DNA of 61,758 bases from an uncultured Erythrobacter sp. (GTDB lineage Bacteria; Pseudomonadota; Alphaproteobacteria; Sphingomonadales; Sphingomonadaceae): NCBI GenBank assembly GCA_913055155.1, contig CAJXJR010000017.1, positions 1 through 61,758 on the forward strand. The letters run 5' to 3'. A program made the position numbers and the translations under genes. This document shows positions 28,809 to 37,600 of the stretch, piece by piece (within the stretch, counting starts at the first letter, position 1; each line of letters starts with the position of its first letter). The notes under the pieces were generated by a model. The model saw only the letters and a list, made by a program, of their open reading frames with translations, did no database searches and had not been told where the DNA came from.

Positions 28809-29699
28809 CTAGTCCTCCAGTTCGTAGAAGTCGGCGATGGCCTGCCAGCCTTCCTCGGCGGTTTCGCACCAGGTGATGAGGTCGAGATCCTTCTTCGAGA
28901 TCGTCCCTTCCTCGGCAATGGCCTCGAAATTCACCACCCGGTTCCAGAAATCCTTGCCGAACAGCAGGATCGGGATCGGCTTCATCTTGCCGGTCTGCAC
29001 CAGCGTCAGCAGTTCGAAGAACTCGTCGAAGGTGCCGAAGCCGCCGGGGAACACCGCCACCGCGCGGGCGCGCAGCAGGAAGTGCATCTTCCGCAGCGCG
29101 AAATAGTGGAACTGGAAGGCGAGATACGGCGTGACATAGGGGTTGGGCGCCTGTTCGTGCGGCAGCACGATGTTGAGGCCGATGTTCTCTGCGCCTGCGT
29201 CGCTGGCGCCGCGCGCGGCAGCTTCCATGATCGACGGGCCGCCGCCGCCGCAGACCACGAACTGGCGCATGCCATCCTCGACGATCGCCTTTTCACCGGC
29301 CATGCGCGCCAGGCGATAGGCCTCGGCATAGTATTTCGACTTCTTGGCCAGGTTCTCGGCCACGGTGCGCCGCTCGTCATCCAGGCCGCCCACACCCTTC
29401 ATCATCTCTTCCGCCGCTTCGGGCGAAGGAATGCGGGCAGAGCCGTACATGACGAGGGTGGAGCCCACGCGCGCCTCGTCGAGCAGCATCTCGGGCTTGA
29501 GCAGTTCCAGCTGGAAGCGCACCGGGCGCAATTCCTCGCGCAGCAGGAAATCCTCGTCGCGGAACGCCAGGCGATAGGCCGGATGGCGGGTCTGCGGGGT
29601 CTCGTGGGGGGAGGAGTCCGAGAAACCGGCCTCCATGTCGGCATGGTAGAACTTGTGATCGCTCAGGTCATTGTCGCCAGAATCGGACGTGTCGGTCAC
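28809..29699 (-). CDS. LOG-family Rossmann protein (TIGR00730-like nucleotide phosphoribohydrolase)
   Basis: This 296-residue protein has a Rossmann fold with the LOG signature PGGFGTFDEFFE and the upstream VCGGGGPSIMEAAARGASDAG. LOG enzymes release the base from nucleoside 5'-monophosphates (cytokinin-activating in plants); the bacterial role is not settled. The N-terminal 60 residues are extra, acidic and probably disordered. The start is GTG 29699, with GAGAGGAG about 7 bases upstream; the frame continues upstream only through the poly-C tract. The 5' leader contains 17 consecutive C on the coding strand. Confidence 0.87.
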   Translation of the reverse strand: MTDTSDSGDNDLSDHKFYHADMEAGFSDSSPHETPQTRHPAYRLAFRDEDFLLREELRPVRFQLELLKPEMLLDEARVGSTLVMYGSARIPSPEAAEEMMKGVGGLDDERRTVAENLAKKSKYYAEAYRLARMAGEKAIVEDGMRQFVVCGGGGPSIMEAAARGASDAGAENIGLNIVLPHEQAPNPYVTPYLAFQFHYFALRKMHFLLRARAVAVFPGGFGTFDEFFELLTLVQTGKMKPIPILLFGKDFWNRVVNFEAIAEEGTISKKDLDLITWCETAEEGWQAIADFYELED

Positions 29700-29713
29700 G
29701 CAGGTCTCCTCTC

Positions 29714-29730
29714 GGGGGGGGGGGGGGGGG
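29714..29730. repeat. 17-base G homopolymer in the leader of the LOG gene
   Basis: Seventeen consecutive G on the plus strand (C on the coding strand) lie directly upstream of the ribosome-binding site of the LOG-family gene. Tracts this long are slippage-prone and also prone to sequencing error. Confidence 0.95.
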
Positions 29731-29848
29731 ATAATTTCCAACACGCCTAGTGGCTTGGCCTGCGCTTTGAAAGCCCCAATGCCGGGGCGCGGCAAACAGG
29801 GCCGCCCGCACCTGCGAACGGCCCCGTCGTTATCTTGCGGGAGGGGAA

Positions 29849-29895
29849 CCGGGGCGCGCCAGGGGGAGGAGGGGGGAGGGAGAGGCGCGCCCCGG
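29849..29895 (-). terminator. GC-rich inverted repeat after the peroxiredoxin gene
   Basis: A 12-base perfect inverted repeat (CCGGGGCGCGCC at 29849-29860, GGCGCGCCCCGG at 29884-29895) encloses a 23-base purine loop. It begins 11 bases beyond the peroxiredoxin stop. There is no U-tract, so it may be an RNA-stabilising or rho-assisted end. Confidence 0.6.
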
Positions 29896-29906
29896 AAGGG
29901 GGTAGA

Positions 29907-30536
29907 TCAGTCGACCCTGGTCGTACGCAGGTACGGCAGCACGGTCTTGAAGCCCTGCGGGAACCTGGCCTTGGCGTCTTCGTCGGAAACGCTGGGCGGG
30001 ATGATCACGTCACCACCCGGCGTCCAGTCGGCCGGGGTCACCACACCGGCGCGGTCAGCCAGTTGCAGGCTGTCGATCACGCGCAGGATCTCGGCAAAGT
30101 TGCGACCCACGCTCATCGGATAGGTCATGGTGAGGCGGATCTTCTTGTCCGGATCGATGATGAACACCGAACGCACGGCCGCCGTCTCGCTCTCATCCGG
30201 GTGGATCATGTCGTAGTGGCGGGCGATTGTCATGTCGGCATCGTCGACGATCGGGAACTGCAGGTCGACGCCCTGGGTCGAATTCACGTCGGCAATCCAG
30301 GCGCGGTGCTCTTCCGCCGTGTCGGTCGAAAGGCCCAGCGGCTTGACGTTGCGCTTGGCGAATTCATCGGCATTGCGCGCGGTAGCGCCCATTTCGGTGG
30401 TGCAGACCGGAGTGAAATCGGCCGGGTGGCTGAAGAAGAACACCCAGCTGTCGCCCGCCCAGTCATGCAGGCTGAGTTCACCGATGGTGCTGTCGGTAGT
30501 GAAATCGGGGGCGGTGTCGCCGATGTGCAGGCTCAT
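29907..30536 (-). CDS. 1-Cys peroxiredoxin (Prx6 type)
   Basis: This 209-residue thiol peroxidase has the peroxidatic Cys45 in SHPADFTPVCTTE. The Prx6-type extended C-terminus has GRNFAEILRVIDSLQLAD and TPADWTPGGDVIIPP. No resolving Cys is evident. It reduces hydrogen peroxide and organic peroxides with a thiol donor. It is a single-gene unit with a long AT-rich upstream region. A paralogue sits about 3 kb downstream beside an arsR gene. Confidence 0.93.
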   Translation of the reverse strand: MSLHIGDTAPDFTTDSTIGELSLHDWAGDSWVFFFSHPADFTPVCTTEMGATARNADEFAKRNVKPLGLSTDTAEEHRAWIADVNSTQGVDLQFPIVDDADMTIARHYDMIHPDESETAAVRSVFIIDPDKKIRLTMTYPMSVGRNFAEILRVIDSLQLADRAGVVTPADWTPGGDVIIPPSVSDEDAKARFPQGFKTVLPYLRTTRVD

Positions 30537-30654
30537 TTCGTATCTCCTTTGTAACTGCAGCCTGAATAGCCGACTCGCGTTACATTGGCGAACTCAAATT
30601 CGCGATTTATGTAATCGATATTCTGATTTAGAGCAAGCGATGAATTTCCTGCGC

Positions 30655-30678
30655 AAAAAAGGGCGGTAATCCGCCCTT
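30655..30678 (-). terminator. rho-independent terminator of the DUF442-SulP-HTH unit
   Basis: AAGGGCGG (30659-30666) pairs with CCGCCCTT (30671-30678) over a TAAT loop. On the minus strand the stem is followed by a run of T (30660-30655). It lies about 30 bases beyond the stop of the mini-HTH gene, which supports that gene being the end of the operon. Confidence 0.88.
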
Positions 30679-30710
30679 CTCGCCCAATTCAATTACAACT
30701 TTCGATAAAG

Positions 30711-30857
30711 TCAGGTTTCGCTCTGGGCCTTGCGCCAGCGGTAGAAGGTCTTTTCCGACACCCCCACCTCGCGGCAGCTCTCGCACACGCCCTTGCCGCT
30801 GGCGATCAGCTGCTCGATGCGGCGGCACTTGGCATCCTTGTCGACGATCGCGGCCAT
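30711..30857 (-). CDS. 48-residue helix-turn-helix protein, coupled to SulP
   Basis: This very small protein begins MAAIVDKDAKCRRIEQLIAS and continues with a CESCREVGVSEKTFYRWRK helix-turn-helix. That motif resembles the N-terminal part of IS3/IS911-type OrfA transposase proteins. No catalytic transposase or inverted repeats are nearby, so it is not an active element. Its ATG shares the last base of the SulP stop (TGATG, 30859-30855), and a terminator follows, which supports real translation as the end of this operon. The three Cys (two in CESC, one near residue 11) could sense thiols. Function is unknown; a DNA-binding role is inferred. Confidence 0.65.
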   Translation of the reverse strand: MAAIVDKDAKCRRIEQLIASGKGVCESCREVGVSEKTFYRWRKAQSET

Positions 30858-32641
30858 CAGATCATCCCCCGCGCCGCGTCCGCCGGCTCTGCAAGGCCCT
30901 CTTCGCCATCGCGCACTGCTTCGCTGAAGGCGCGCGCCTGCGACAGGTAGACCTTGCCGCTCAGCTCTTCGAGGAAATGGGTGCGTTGCAGGCGATCCAT
31001 GACGGGTCCCTTCACTTCGGAAAGATGCAGTTTGATCCCGGCATCGGCCAGGCGGTGGTTGATGGCTTCAAGGCTTTCGAGGCCGGAGGCGTCGATCTCG
31101 TTCACCGCGCTGGCCATCAGGATGACGTGGCGCACCTTGGGGCGCTCGGACACCTGTTCCAGCACGTATTCCTCCAGCCAGCGGGCGTTGAGGAAGGTCA
31201 GCGCCTCGTCGATGCGGATCGACAGCACGTGCTCTTCGGTGAACACGTTGTGCCGCTTGATATTGCGGAAATGCTCCGTACCGGGAACGCGCCCCACGAT
31301 CGCAGCATGCGGACGGCTGGCGCGCCACAGGAACAGCAGCAGGCCAACCAGGACCCCCGCGATCACGCCCATCTCCACCCCGGCCAGCAGGGTGATGGCA
31401 ATGGTCGCCACATGCGCGGCGAAATCGGCCCTGGAATAGGTCCACAACCGGCGCGGCGTTTTCAGGTCGACCAGGCTCAGCACCGCCACGATGATGGTTG
31501 CCGCCAGAGTGGCGATGGGCAGGTTGAACAACAGCGGCGTGAGGAACAGCGAGGCCAGCGCGATGCCCACGGCGGTAAAGGCGCCCGCGGCCGGAGTCTG
31601 CGCGCCGGCATCGAAATTCACTACCGAACGGGCAAAGCCGCCCGTCACCGGATAGCCGCCGGAAAAGGCGCTGGCCATGTTGGCAGCACCCAGTCCGATC
31701 AGTTCCTGGTCCGGCGCAATGCGCTGGCGACGCTTCGCGGCCAGCGTCTGCGCCACCGAGACGCTTTCGACGAAGCCGATGATCGAAATCAGCAAAGCGG
31801 GCACCCACAGCTGCTCGATCAGCGAGAGGTCGGCGCCGGGCATGGCGAAGGGCGGCAGGCCCGACGGGATTTCGCCGGTGATGTTCACCCCGCGTGCGGC
31901 CAGGCCAAGGCTAGCGACGGCAACGATGCTGACGGCAACGGCCACCACCGGCCCGGCCTTGGCGACCAGGTCCGCCACCCGCGCCCGCATGCCTATTCTC
32001 ACCAGCAGCGGCTTCAGTCCCTTGCGCACCCAGAACAGGAACAACACCGCGGGCACGCCGATGGCCAGCGTCCAAGGGTTCAACTGGTCCAGCCCCGCGA
32101 TGATCGAACCGATCATCTCCGGCCAGGTATCGCCACCTGCCGGAACGCCCAGCACGTGGCGCAGCTGGCTGGTAGCGATCAGCACGCCGCTGGCGGTGAT
32201 GAAGCCGCTGATGACCGGATGCGACAGCAGGTTCGCCAGGAACCCCATGCGCAGCACGCCCAGCACGAACAGCATGACGCCCGAAAGCGCGGCCAGCGTG
32301 ATCGCCGCCTCCAGATACTCCGCGCTGCCTTGCGCCGCCACAGCGCCAACGGCGCTCGCCGTCATCAGCGAAACCACTGCGACCGGCCCCACGGCCAGCG
32401 TGCGGCTGGTGCCGAAAACGGCATAGGCCACCAGCGGCAGGATCGAGGCATAAAGGCCGACCACCGGCGGCAGCCCCGCCAGCAGGGCATAGGCCAGGCT
32501 TTGCGGGATCAGCATGATGGTGACGATCACCGCCGCCACCAGGTCGCTGCTCAGCGCATCGCCGTTATAGCTGCGTCCCCATTCCAGGATGGGGAAATAG
32601 CGCGCCAGAACGGAGGGGGAGGAGGCAGCAGCCTTGGCCAA
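30857..32641 (-). CDS. SulP-family anion transporter with STAS domain
   Basis: This 594-residue inner-membrane protein has 10-14 helices of the SLC26/SulP fold, starting with LIPQSLAYALLAGLPPVVGLYAS, the family signature. A cytoplasmic STAS domain lies at about residues 460-570 (RHVILMASAVNEIDASGLESLEAIN). Members move sulfate, bicarbonate or other anions. It lies 12 bases downstream of a DUF442 sulfur-metabolism gene and inside a sulfide-oxidation cluster, so sulfate or sulfite is the likeliest substrate. This is inferred from context. Confidence 0.9.
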   Translation of the reverse strand: MAKAAASSPSVLARYFPILEWGRSYNGDALSSDLVAAVIVTIMLIPQSLAYALLAGLPPVVGLYASILPLVAYAVFGTSRTLAVGPVAVVSLMTASAVGAVAAQGSAEYLEAAITLAALSGVMLFVLGVLRMGFLANLLSHPVISGFITASGVLIATSQLRHVLGVPAGGDTWPEMIGSIIAGLDQLNPWTLAIGVPAVLFLFWVRKGLKPLLVRIGMRARVADLVAKAGPVVAVAVSIVAVASLGLAARGVNITGEIPSGLPPFAMPGADLSLIEQLWVPALLISIIGFVESVSVAQTLAAKRRQRIAPDQELIGLGAANMASAFSGGYPVTGGFARSVVNFDAGAQTPAAGAFTAVGIALASLFLTPLLFNLPIATLAATIIVAVLSLVDLKTPRRLWTYSRADFAAHVATIAITLLAGVEMGVIAGVLVGLLLFLWRASRPHAAIVGRVPGTEHFRNIKRHNVFTEEHVLSIRIDEALTFLNARWLEEYVLEQVSERPKVRHVILMASAVNEIDASGLESLEAINHRLADAGIKLHLSEVKGPVMDRLQRTHFLEELSGKVYLSQARAFSEAVRDGEEGLAEPADAARGMI

Positions 32642-32653
32642 ATGGACAGGCCT

Positions 32654-33064
32654 CTAGCCGATCCGCGGCTTGAGTGCGGCGATATCGTATCCGGCGTCGG
32701 CGGCCTTCCCGATCACTTCGTCGGCGCCAAGTTCCGGCCCCCGGCACAGCGCCCACAGCGAGCTGGCGCGCATGCCCGTCTTGCAGAAGCTGAAGACCGG
32801 CTGCGGCAATTCGGCCAGCGCCTTGTCGAAGCCCTTGATCTGCTCCTCGCCCAGCTTGCCGGGCACGGTAGGCACGTGGGCATAGCCGAGGCCGGCCGCC
32901 TTTGCCGCTGCTTCCAGCTCCGCCGAAGTCGGCTGGCCGGGCTGTTCGCCATCCGGGCGACAGTTGACGACCGACTTGTACCCCTGCTCGGCCAGCGCCT
33001 GCATCTGCTCAGGGGTCAGCTGGGGACCAACGCCCAGTTCTTCGCACAATGTCTTGGGTTCCAT
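32654..33064 (-). CDS. DUF442 / TIGR01244 phosphatase-like sulfur-transfer protein
   Basis: This 136-residue protein matches the stand-alone N-terminal domain of Blh-type proteins. It has a tyrosine-phosphatase-like fold with Cys94 in FCKTGMRAS, the C-x5-R loop, which in this family is thought to act as a rhodanese-like sulfur transferase. In Blh proteins the domain is fused to a persulfide dioxygenase; here that dioxygenase is a separate gene about 9 kb away (42290-43222). It is the first gene of the unit containing SulP and is divergent from the peroxiredoxin-arsR pair. Confidence 0.87.
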   Translation of the reverse strand: MEPKTLCEELGVGPQLTPEQMQALAEQGYKSVVNCRPDGEQPGQPTSAELEAAAKAAGLGYAHVPTVPGKLGEEQIKGFDKALAELPQPVFSFCKTGMRASSLWALCRGPELGADEVIGKAADAGYDIAALKPRIG

Positions 33065-33142
33065 GTTGCTCTATCGCTCCTTGACCGATGAAAGAGATTC
33101 CGCCAGCGCGAGCGCCGTTTTCGACCCTCTCTACGCTTAAAT

Positions 33143-33196
33143 ACTTTCACGGAACAAATAATTTTGTAACTGACTTGAGTCAAGGGTACTTTCGTG
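33143..33196. promoter_or_regulatory. divergent control region with two ACTTTC motifs
   Basis: ACTTTCACG (33143-33151) and ACTTTCGTG (33188-33196) lie in the DUF442/peroxiredoxin intergenic region, about 45 bases apart. A related ACTTTCATA forms half of the palindrome before the persulfide dioxygenase gene, and ACTTGCATG lies before sqr (39335-39343). They may be half-sites for the ArsR protein encoded next door. Confidence 0.4.
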
Positions 33197-33229
33197 CCAT
33201 TACTTGGGGTTCACTGGATGGGGATATTC

Positions 33230-33868
33230 ATGAATCACGTAAACGAAGACAGCCCCCTGCGAATCGGCCAGACCGTGCCGATGTTCACTGCGCGCAGCAC
33301 CACCGGCCCGTTCGATCTGGCGGACTATCGCGGGCGCTGGATAATGCTGTTTTCACACCCGGCGGACTTCACGCCGGTCTGCACCAGCGAATTCGTCGCC
33401 CTGGCAGAGGCGAAGGAAAAGTTCGAGGCGCTCGATTGCGCGCTGGTGGCCGTCTCCATCGACAGCCTCTATTCACACCTCGCATGGATCCGCATGATCT
33501 ATGACATGACCGGCACCAAGGTGGATTTCCCGATCGTGGAAGACCCGACGATGGAGATTGCCCGCGCCTATGGCATGATCGGTACCAATGCGGACGATGC
33601 GGGTACCGTCCGCTCCAGCTATTTCATCGATCCCGACGGCGTGCTGGTCGCTTCGCAGACCTATCCCGTAACCGTGGGGCGCTCGATCCCCGAACTGCTG
33701 CGCCTGCTCAGCGCGCTGCAGAAGGTGCGCGATGGCGACGTGTTCGTGCCGGTCGACTGGCAGCCGGGCGATCCGCTGCTCAAGATCCCGGCAGAGACTG
33801 CCGCCGACATCTTCGCCGGAGAGAAATCGAGCGACTGGTTCTATTCCCCTGTAGAGGACAAGCGCTGA
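33230..33868 (+). CDS. 1-Cys peroxiredoxin, paired with arsR
   Basis: This 212-residue thiol peroxidase has the peroxidatic Cys51 in SHPADFTPVCTSEF and the Prx6-like C-terminus (FVPVDWQPGDPLLKIP). It is related to, but clearly diverged from, the peroxiredoxin at 29907-30536. ATG 33230 is chosen because GGGGA lies about 7 bases upstream; two earlier in-frame ATGs exist at 33194 and 33218. The arsR gene begins one base after its stop, so both are made from one message. Linkage to sulfide genes suggests it acts on oxidants or persulfides produced there. Confidence 0.9.
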   Translation: MNHVNEDSPLRIGQTVPMFTARSTTGPFDLADYRGRWIMLFSHPADFTPVCTSEFVALAEAKEKFEALDCALVAVSIDSLYSHLAWIRMIYDMTGTKVDFPIVEDPTMEIARAYGMIGTNADDAGTVRSSYFIDPDGVLVASQTYPVTVGRSIPELLRLLSALQKVRDGDVFVPVDWQPGDPLLKIPAETAADIFAGEKSSDWFYSPVEDKR

Positions 33869-33869
33869 G

Positions 33870-34238
33870 ATGGATGGCCTTCCCGACCGCGACTACGAGA
33901 GCAACGCCGATATACTCTATGCGCTGGCCCATGCCACGCGGCTGCAGATCCTGTGTGCCATCCGCGGCACGGAACGCGCCGTGAGCGATATCGAGGAGCT
34001 GACCGGCATCACCCAGCCGCGCCTGTCGCAGCAGCTGGCTATCCTGCGCAAGGCCGAGCTGGTGGAAACCCGGCGCGAAGGCAAGCAGGTGCTCTACAGC
34101 GTCAACCAGGAACGCATGCGCGACGTGGCCGACATGCTCGAAACGCTGGCCGGGACCAACGGCGAAGCGCCCGCTACGCAAGCCCCGGCGCACCGCGCGC
34201 CCGGCGGCGCAGCACGGTTCGCGCGGATTACACGCTAG
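33870..34238 (+). CDS. ArsR-family repressor with a single cysteine, SqrR/BigR-like context
   Basis: This 122-residue winged-helix regulator has its recognition region in ITQPRLSQQLAILRKAELVETRREGKQVLYSVN. BigR/SqrR-type persulfide sensors use two Cys, one in the first helix and one near the C-terminal helix, joined by sulfur bridges. Here Cys29 (RLQILCAIRG) matches the first, but no second Cys exists anywhere in the protein. It also lacks metal-site CxC motifs. The 30-residue tail is low complexity (Ala, Pro, Gly, Arg). Context makes it the likely local regulator; its sensing chemistry may differ from the model proteins. Confidence 0.85.
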   Translation: MDGLPDRDYESNADILYALAHATRLQILCAIRGTERAVSDIEELTGITQPRLSQQLAILRKAELVETRREGKQVLYSVNQERMRDVADMLETLAGTNGEAPATQAPAHRAPGGAARFARITR

Positions 34239-34251
34239 ACCTTTCGCAAAA

Positions 34252-34686
34252 TCAGAGCAGCGACTGCACCCAGCCGCTGATCGCGCTGGCAGGCCGCGCG
34301 CCGGGCAGCCTGTCAACCTCGCGTCCGCCGGAAAACAGCGCCAGCAGCGGGATGCCCTGCACCTGGTGCGCCTGGCCTGCCTGCGGGTGGGCCTCGATAT
34401 TGCATTTCAGGAACAGGGCCCTGCCCTTGAACTGCGCGGCGGCCCTGGCGAATTCCGGCGCCATCGTACGGCACGGGCCGCACCACGGCGCCCAGAAATC
34501 CACCACCAGCGGCACGTCGCTCTTGGCAATGGCTTTCGCCAGCTGCGCCGCGCCGATCTCCACCGGCTCGCCCGGCATCAGCGCCGCCCGGCACTTGCCG
34601 CATGCGGGCCCCTGCCCCAGCCGATTGGCCGGAACCCGGTTGATGGCGCCACACGACGGGCAGACAAGGTGCTTGCTGTCGCTCAT
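34252..34686 (-). CDS. thioredoxin with N-terminal zinc ribbon (TrxC-like)
   Basis: This 144-residue protein has two N-terminal Cys pairs (VCPSCG and ACGKCR) forming a zinc ribbon, as in thioredoxin 2. A thioredoxin domain follows with active site FWAPWCGPCRTM. It reduces disulfides and can release sulfide from persulfides. It is the last gene of the rhodanese-adaptor-RND unit and starts at an ATGA overlap with the RND pump. A dedicated thioredoxin in an efflux operon is unusual and points to thiol or persulfide chemistry. Confidence 0.92.
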   Translation of the reverse strand: MSDSKHLVCPSCGAINRVPANRLGQGPACGKCRAALMPGEPVEIGAAQLAKAIAKSDVPLVVDFWAPWCGPCRTMAPEFARAAAQFKGRALFLKCNIEAHPQAGQAHQVQGIPLLALFSGGREVDRLPGARPASAISGWVQSLL

Positions 34687-37600
34687 GCCTCACGTTCTGC
34701 CATAATCGTGGCCGGGCGGCCATCGTCACGCAGCACGACGTAGATCGCCGGGATCACCAGCACGGTCAGCAGGGTGGAGCTGGCCAGGCCGAACAGCAGC
34801 GAGATCGCCAGGCCCTGGAAGATCGGGTCGGTCAGGATGACCGCCGCACCGATCATCGCCGCACCCGCCGTCAGCACGATCGGCTTGAAGCGGATCATGC
34901 CCGCCTCCAGCAGCGTGTCGCGCAGGCTCTTTTCCTCTGTCCTTGCGTGGCCGATGAAGTCGACCAGCAGGATCGAATTGCGCACGATGATGCCCGCCAG
35001 GGCAATGAAGCCGATCATGCTGGTGGCGGTAAACGGCGCGCCGAACAGCATGTGGCCGATCACGATGCCCACCAGCGTCAGCGGGATTGGCGTCAGGATC
35101 ACCAGCGGGATCTTGAAGTTGCCGAACTGGCCCACGACCAGCACGTAGATGCCCAGCAGCGCGACCATGAAGGCCGCGCCCATGTCGCGGAAGGTCACCC
35201 AGGTGATTTCCCATTCGCCATCCCACAGCAGGGTCGTCACCTGCTCGTCCGAAGGCTGTCCGTTCAGACGGATTTCGGGCTTTTCGAGCCCCGCTGCGGC
35301 CCAGTCGAAGTTCTCCACCGCATCGTTGATTTCCAGCATGCCGTAGATCGGCGCTTCGTAGCGACCGGCCAGTTCCGCCGTCACCATCGTCGCCCCGCGC
35401 CCGTCGCGGCGGAAGATCGCCTGCCCGCCTTCGGTCAGCTCGACATCCACCACCTGGTCCAGCCGGATAAGCTGCGGCCCGGCAGGCCCGCGCGTTACCG
35501 CCACCGGCGTTGCGCCCAGCTGCTGGCTCCAGCTGCGCTGCGACTGGTCCAGCGTGATCTGGATCGGCAGCGGCTGGCGCCCTTGCCCTTGCGTGGCATA
35601 GCCCACCGTCTGCGTGCCCAGCAGCGCGCCGATGCTATCGTAAACCTCGCGCTGCGACAGGCCGTAATAGTCCAGCCGGTCCCGGTCGGGGATCAGGCGA
35701 ATCTGCGGCACCGGCTCGCCATAGCTGTTGTCGACATCGACGATGAAGGGCACCTCTTCGAACAGGCGCTGCACTTGCTCGGCCGTCGCGCGGCGAGTCG
35801 CTTCGTCGGGTCCGTAGATTTCCGCCAGCAGGGTGGCGAGCACCGGCGGCCCCGGCGGCGTTTCCACCACCTTGATCGATGCACCTTCGGGCAGCGTGAT
35901 GCCGTGCAGGCGTTCACGCAAGGCGACCGCGATCTCGTGGCTGGAGCGCGAGCGTTCGGCCTTCTCGCTCAGCGTGACCATCACGTCGCCCATCCACGGC
36001 CGGTCGCGCAGGAAATAGTGCCGTACCAGCCCGTTGAAGTTGAACGGGGCAGAGGTGCCGGCATAGACTTCCATCGCCTCCACTTCGGGCACTTCGCGGG
36101 CGACTGCGGCCGCCTGCTCCAGCACGCGGCTGGTCGCTTCCAGGCTGGTTCCTTCGGGCATGTCGACCACCAGTTGCACTTCCGACTTGTTGTCGAACGG
36201 CAGCAGCTTCACCGTCACGCCCTTGAAGTAGAACATCGAACAGGCGACCAGCGTCGCCACGCCCACCAGGATCAGGAAGCGCCAGGCGGTCTTCTTGTCG
36301 GCAATGACGCGGCTGGCGACCTTGCCATAGAGCGCCCCCAGCTTGCCGCCGTGGGCATCCTCGTGCTCGTGGCTGCTTGCCAGCGCGTTGCGGGCAAAAC
36401 GGATCATCAGCCACGGCGCGATGATCACCGCGACGAAGAAGCTGAACACCATCGCGGCAGAGGCATTGATCGGGATCGGCGCCATGTAGGGGCCCATCAG
36501 CCCGGATACGAACAGCATCGGCAGCAGCGCGGCCACCACCGTCAGCGTGGCGATGATGGTGGGGTTGCCCACTTCGGCCACGGCCTCCACCGTTGCCTGT
36601 GCGCGCGATCGGCCATCCTTCATCGCCCAGTGGCGGGCGATGTTCTCGATCATCACGATGGCATCGTCCACCAGGATACCGATGGAAAAGATCAGCGCGA
36701 ACAGGCTGACGCGGTTGATGGTGAAGCCCATCAGGTTGCTGGCGAACATGGTCAGCAGGATGGTGGTGGGGATGACGATGGCGGTCACCATCGCCTCGCG
36801 CCAACCGATGGCAAAGCCGATCAGGATGACGATGGAAACCGTCGCCAGCCCTAGGTGGAACAGCAGTTCGTTAGCCTTTTCGTTGGCCGTTTCGCCGTAG
36901 TTGCGGGTGACTTCGACCGAGAGGCCTTCGGGGATCAGCGTGCCTTCCAGCGCGTGCACGCGTTCGACCACGGCATCCGACACGTTCACCGCGTTGGCTC
37001 CGGCGCGCTTGGCCACGGCCAGGCTGACAGCAGGGGCCATGTTCCATTGCTCGCCGCCCTCGCCTTCGCTGCGCGCCCAGCGCCAGGCGCGCGACTGGTC
37101 CTGCGTCGGGCCTTCCTCCACGGTGGCAACATCGCGCAGGTAGACAGGCGCACCGGTGATGGAGCGGACCTGCAGGTTGCCCACCTCGTCGGCGGTTTCC
37201 AGCATCCGGCCCGCGATCACGGTGGCGGCCACGCCATCTTCACGCACATATCCGGCGGGGAAGGCGCGGTTGGCCTGGCGCGCGGCTTCGATCACGGCGC
37301 CCAGCGGCACCTGGTGCACGGCGAGGCGCGCCGGATCGGGCACCACGCGCACGGCCTGCTGCTGCCCGCCGACAAGGAAGGTTAGGCCGACGTCGTCCAC
37401 CTTGGCGACTTCGGTTTTCAGCCGGTCGGCAATCTCGAACAGCGCCTGGTCGGTCCACTGCCCGGCAGCGCCCGGCTCGGGGCTCAGCGTCAGCACCACG
37501 ATCGGCACGTCGTTGATGCCGCGCACGGTCACATGCGGCGGCTGGATGCCAACCGGAATGCGGTCCATGTTGGCCTGGATGCGGTCGTCCACCCGCGTGC

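Noticed and set aside
30628-30828. 66-codon frame overlapping the mini-HTH gene in another frame
   Set aside because: No motif; the overlapping 48-residue frame has the HTH and the coupled start.
30711-30857. Insertion sequence of the IS3 type
   Set aside because: Only a 48-residue HTH is present; no second transposase frame, terminal inverted repeats or target duplication were seen.
30977-33091. 704-codon frame opposite SulP and DUF442
   Set aside because: His/Gln/Arg-rich antisense shadow without domains.
33151-33175. EcfG promoter starting at GGAAC before the peroxiredoxin-arsR operon
   Set aside because: No CGTT at 16-17 bases; the sequence there is GACT.
34947-36854. 635-codon frame opposite the RND pump
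   Set aside because: Antisense shadow with repeated HRH/DHQ patterns, no family.
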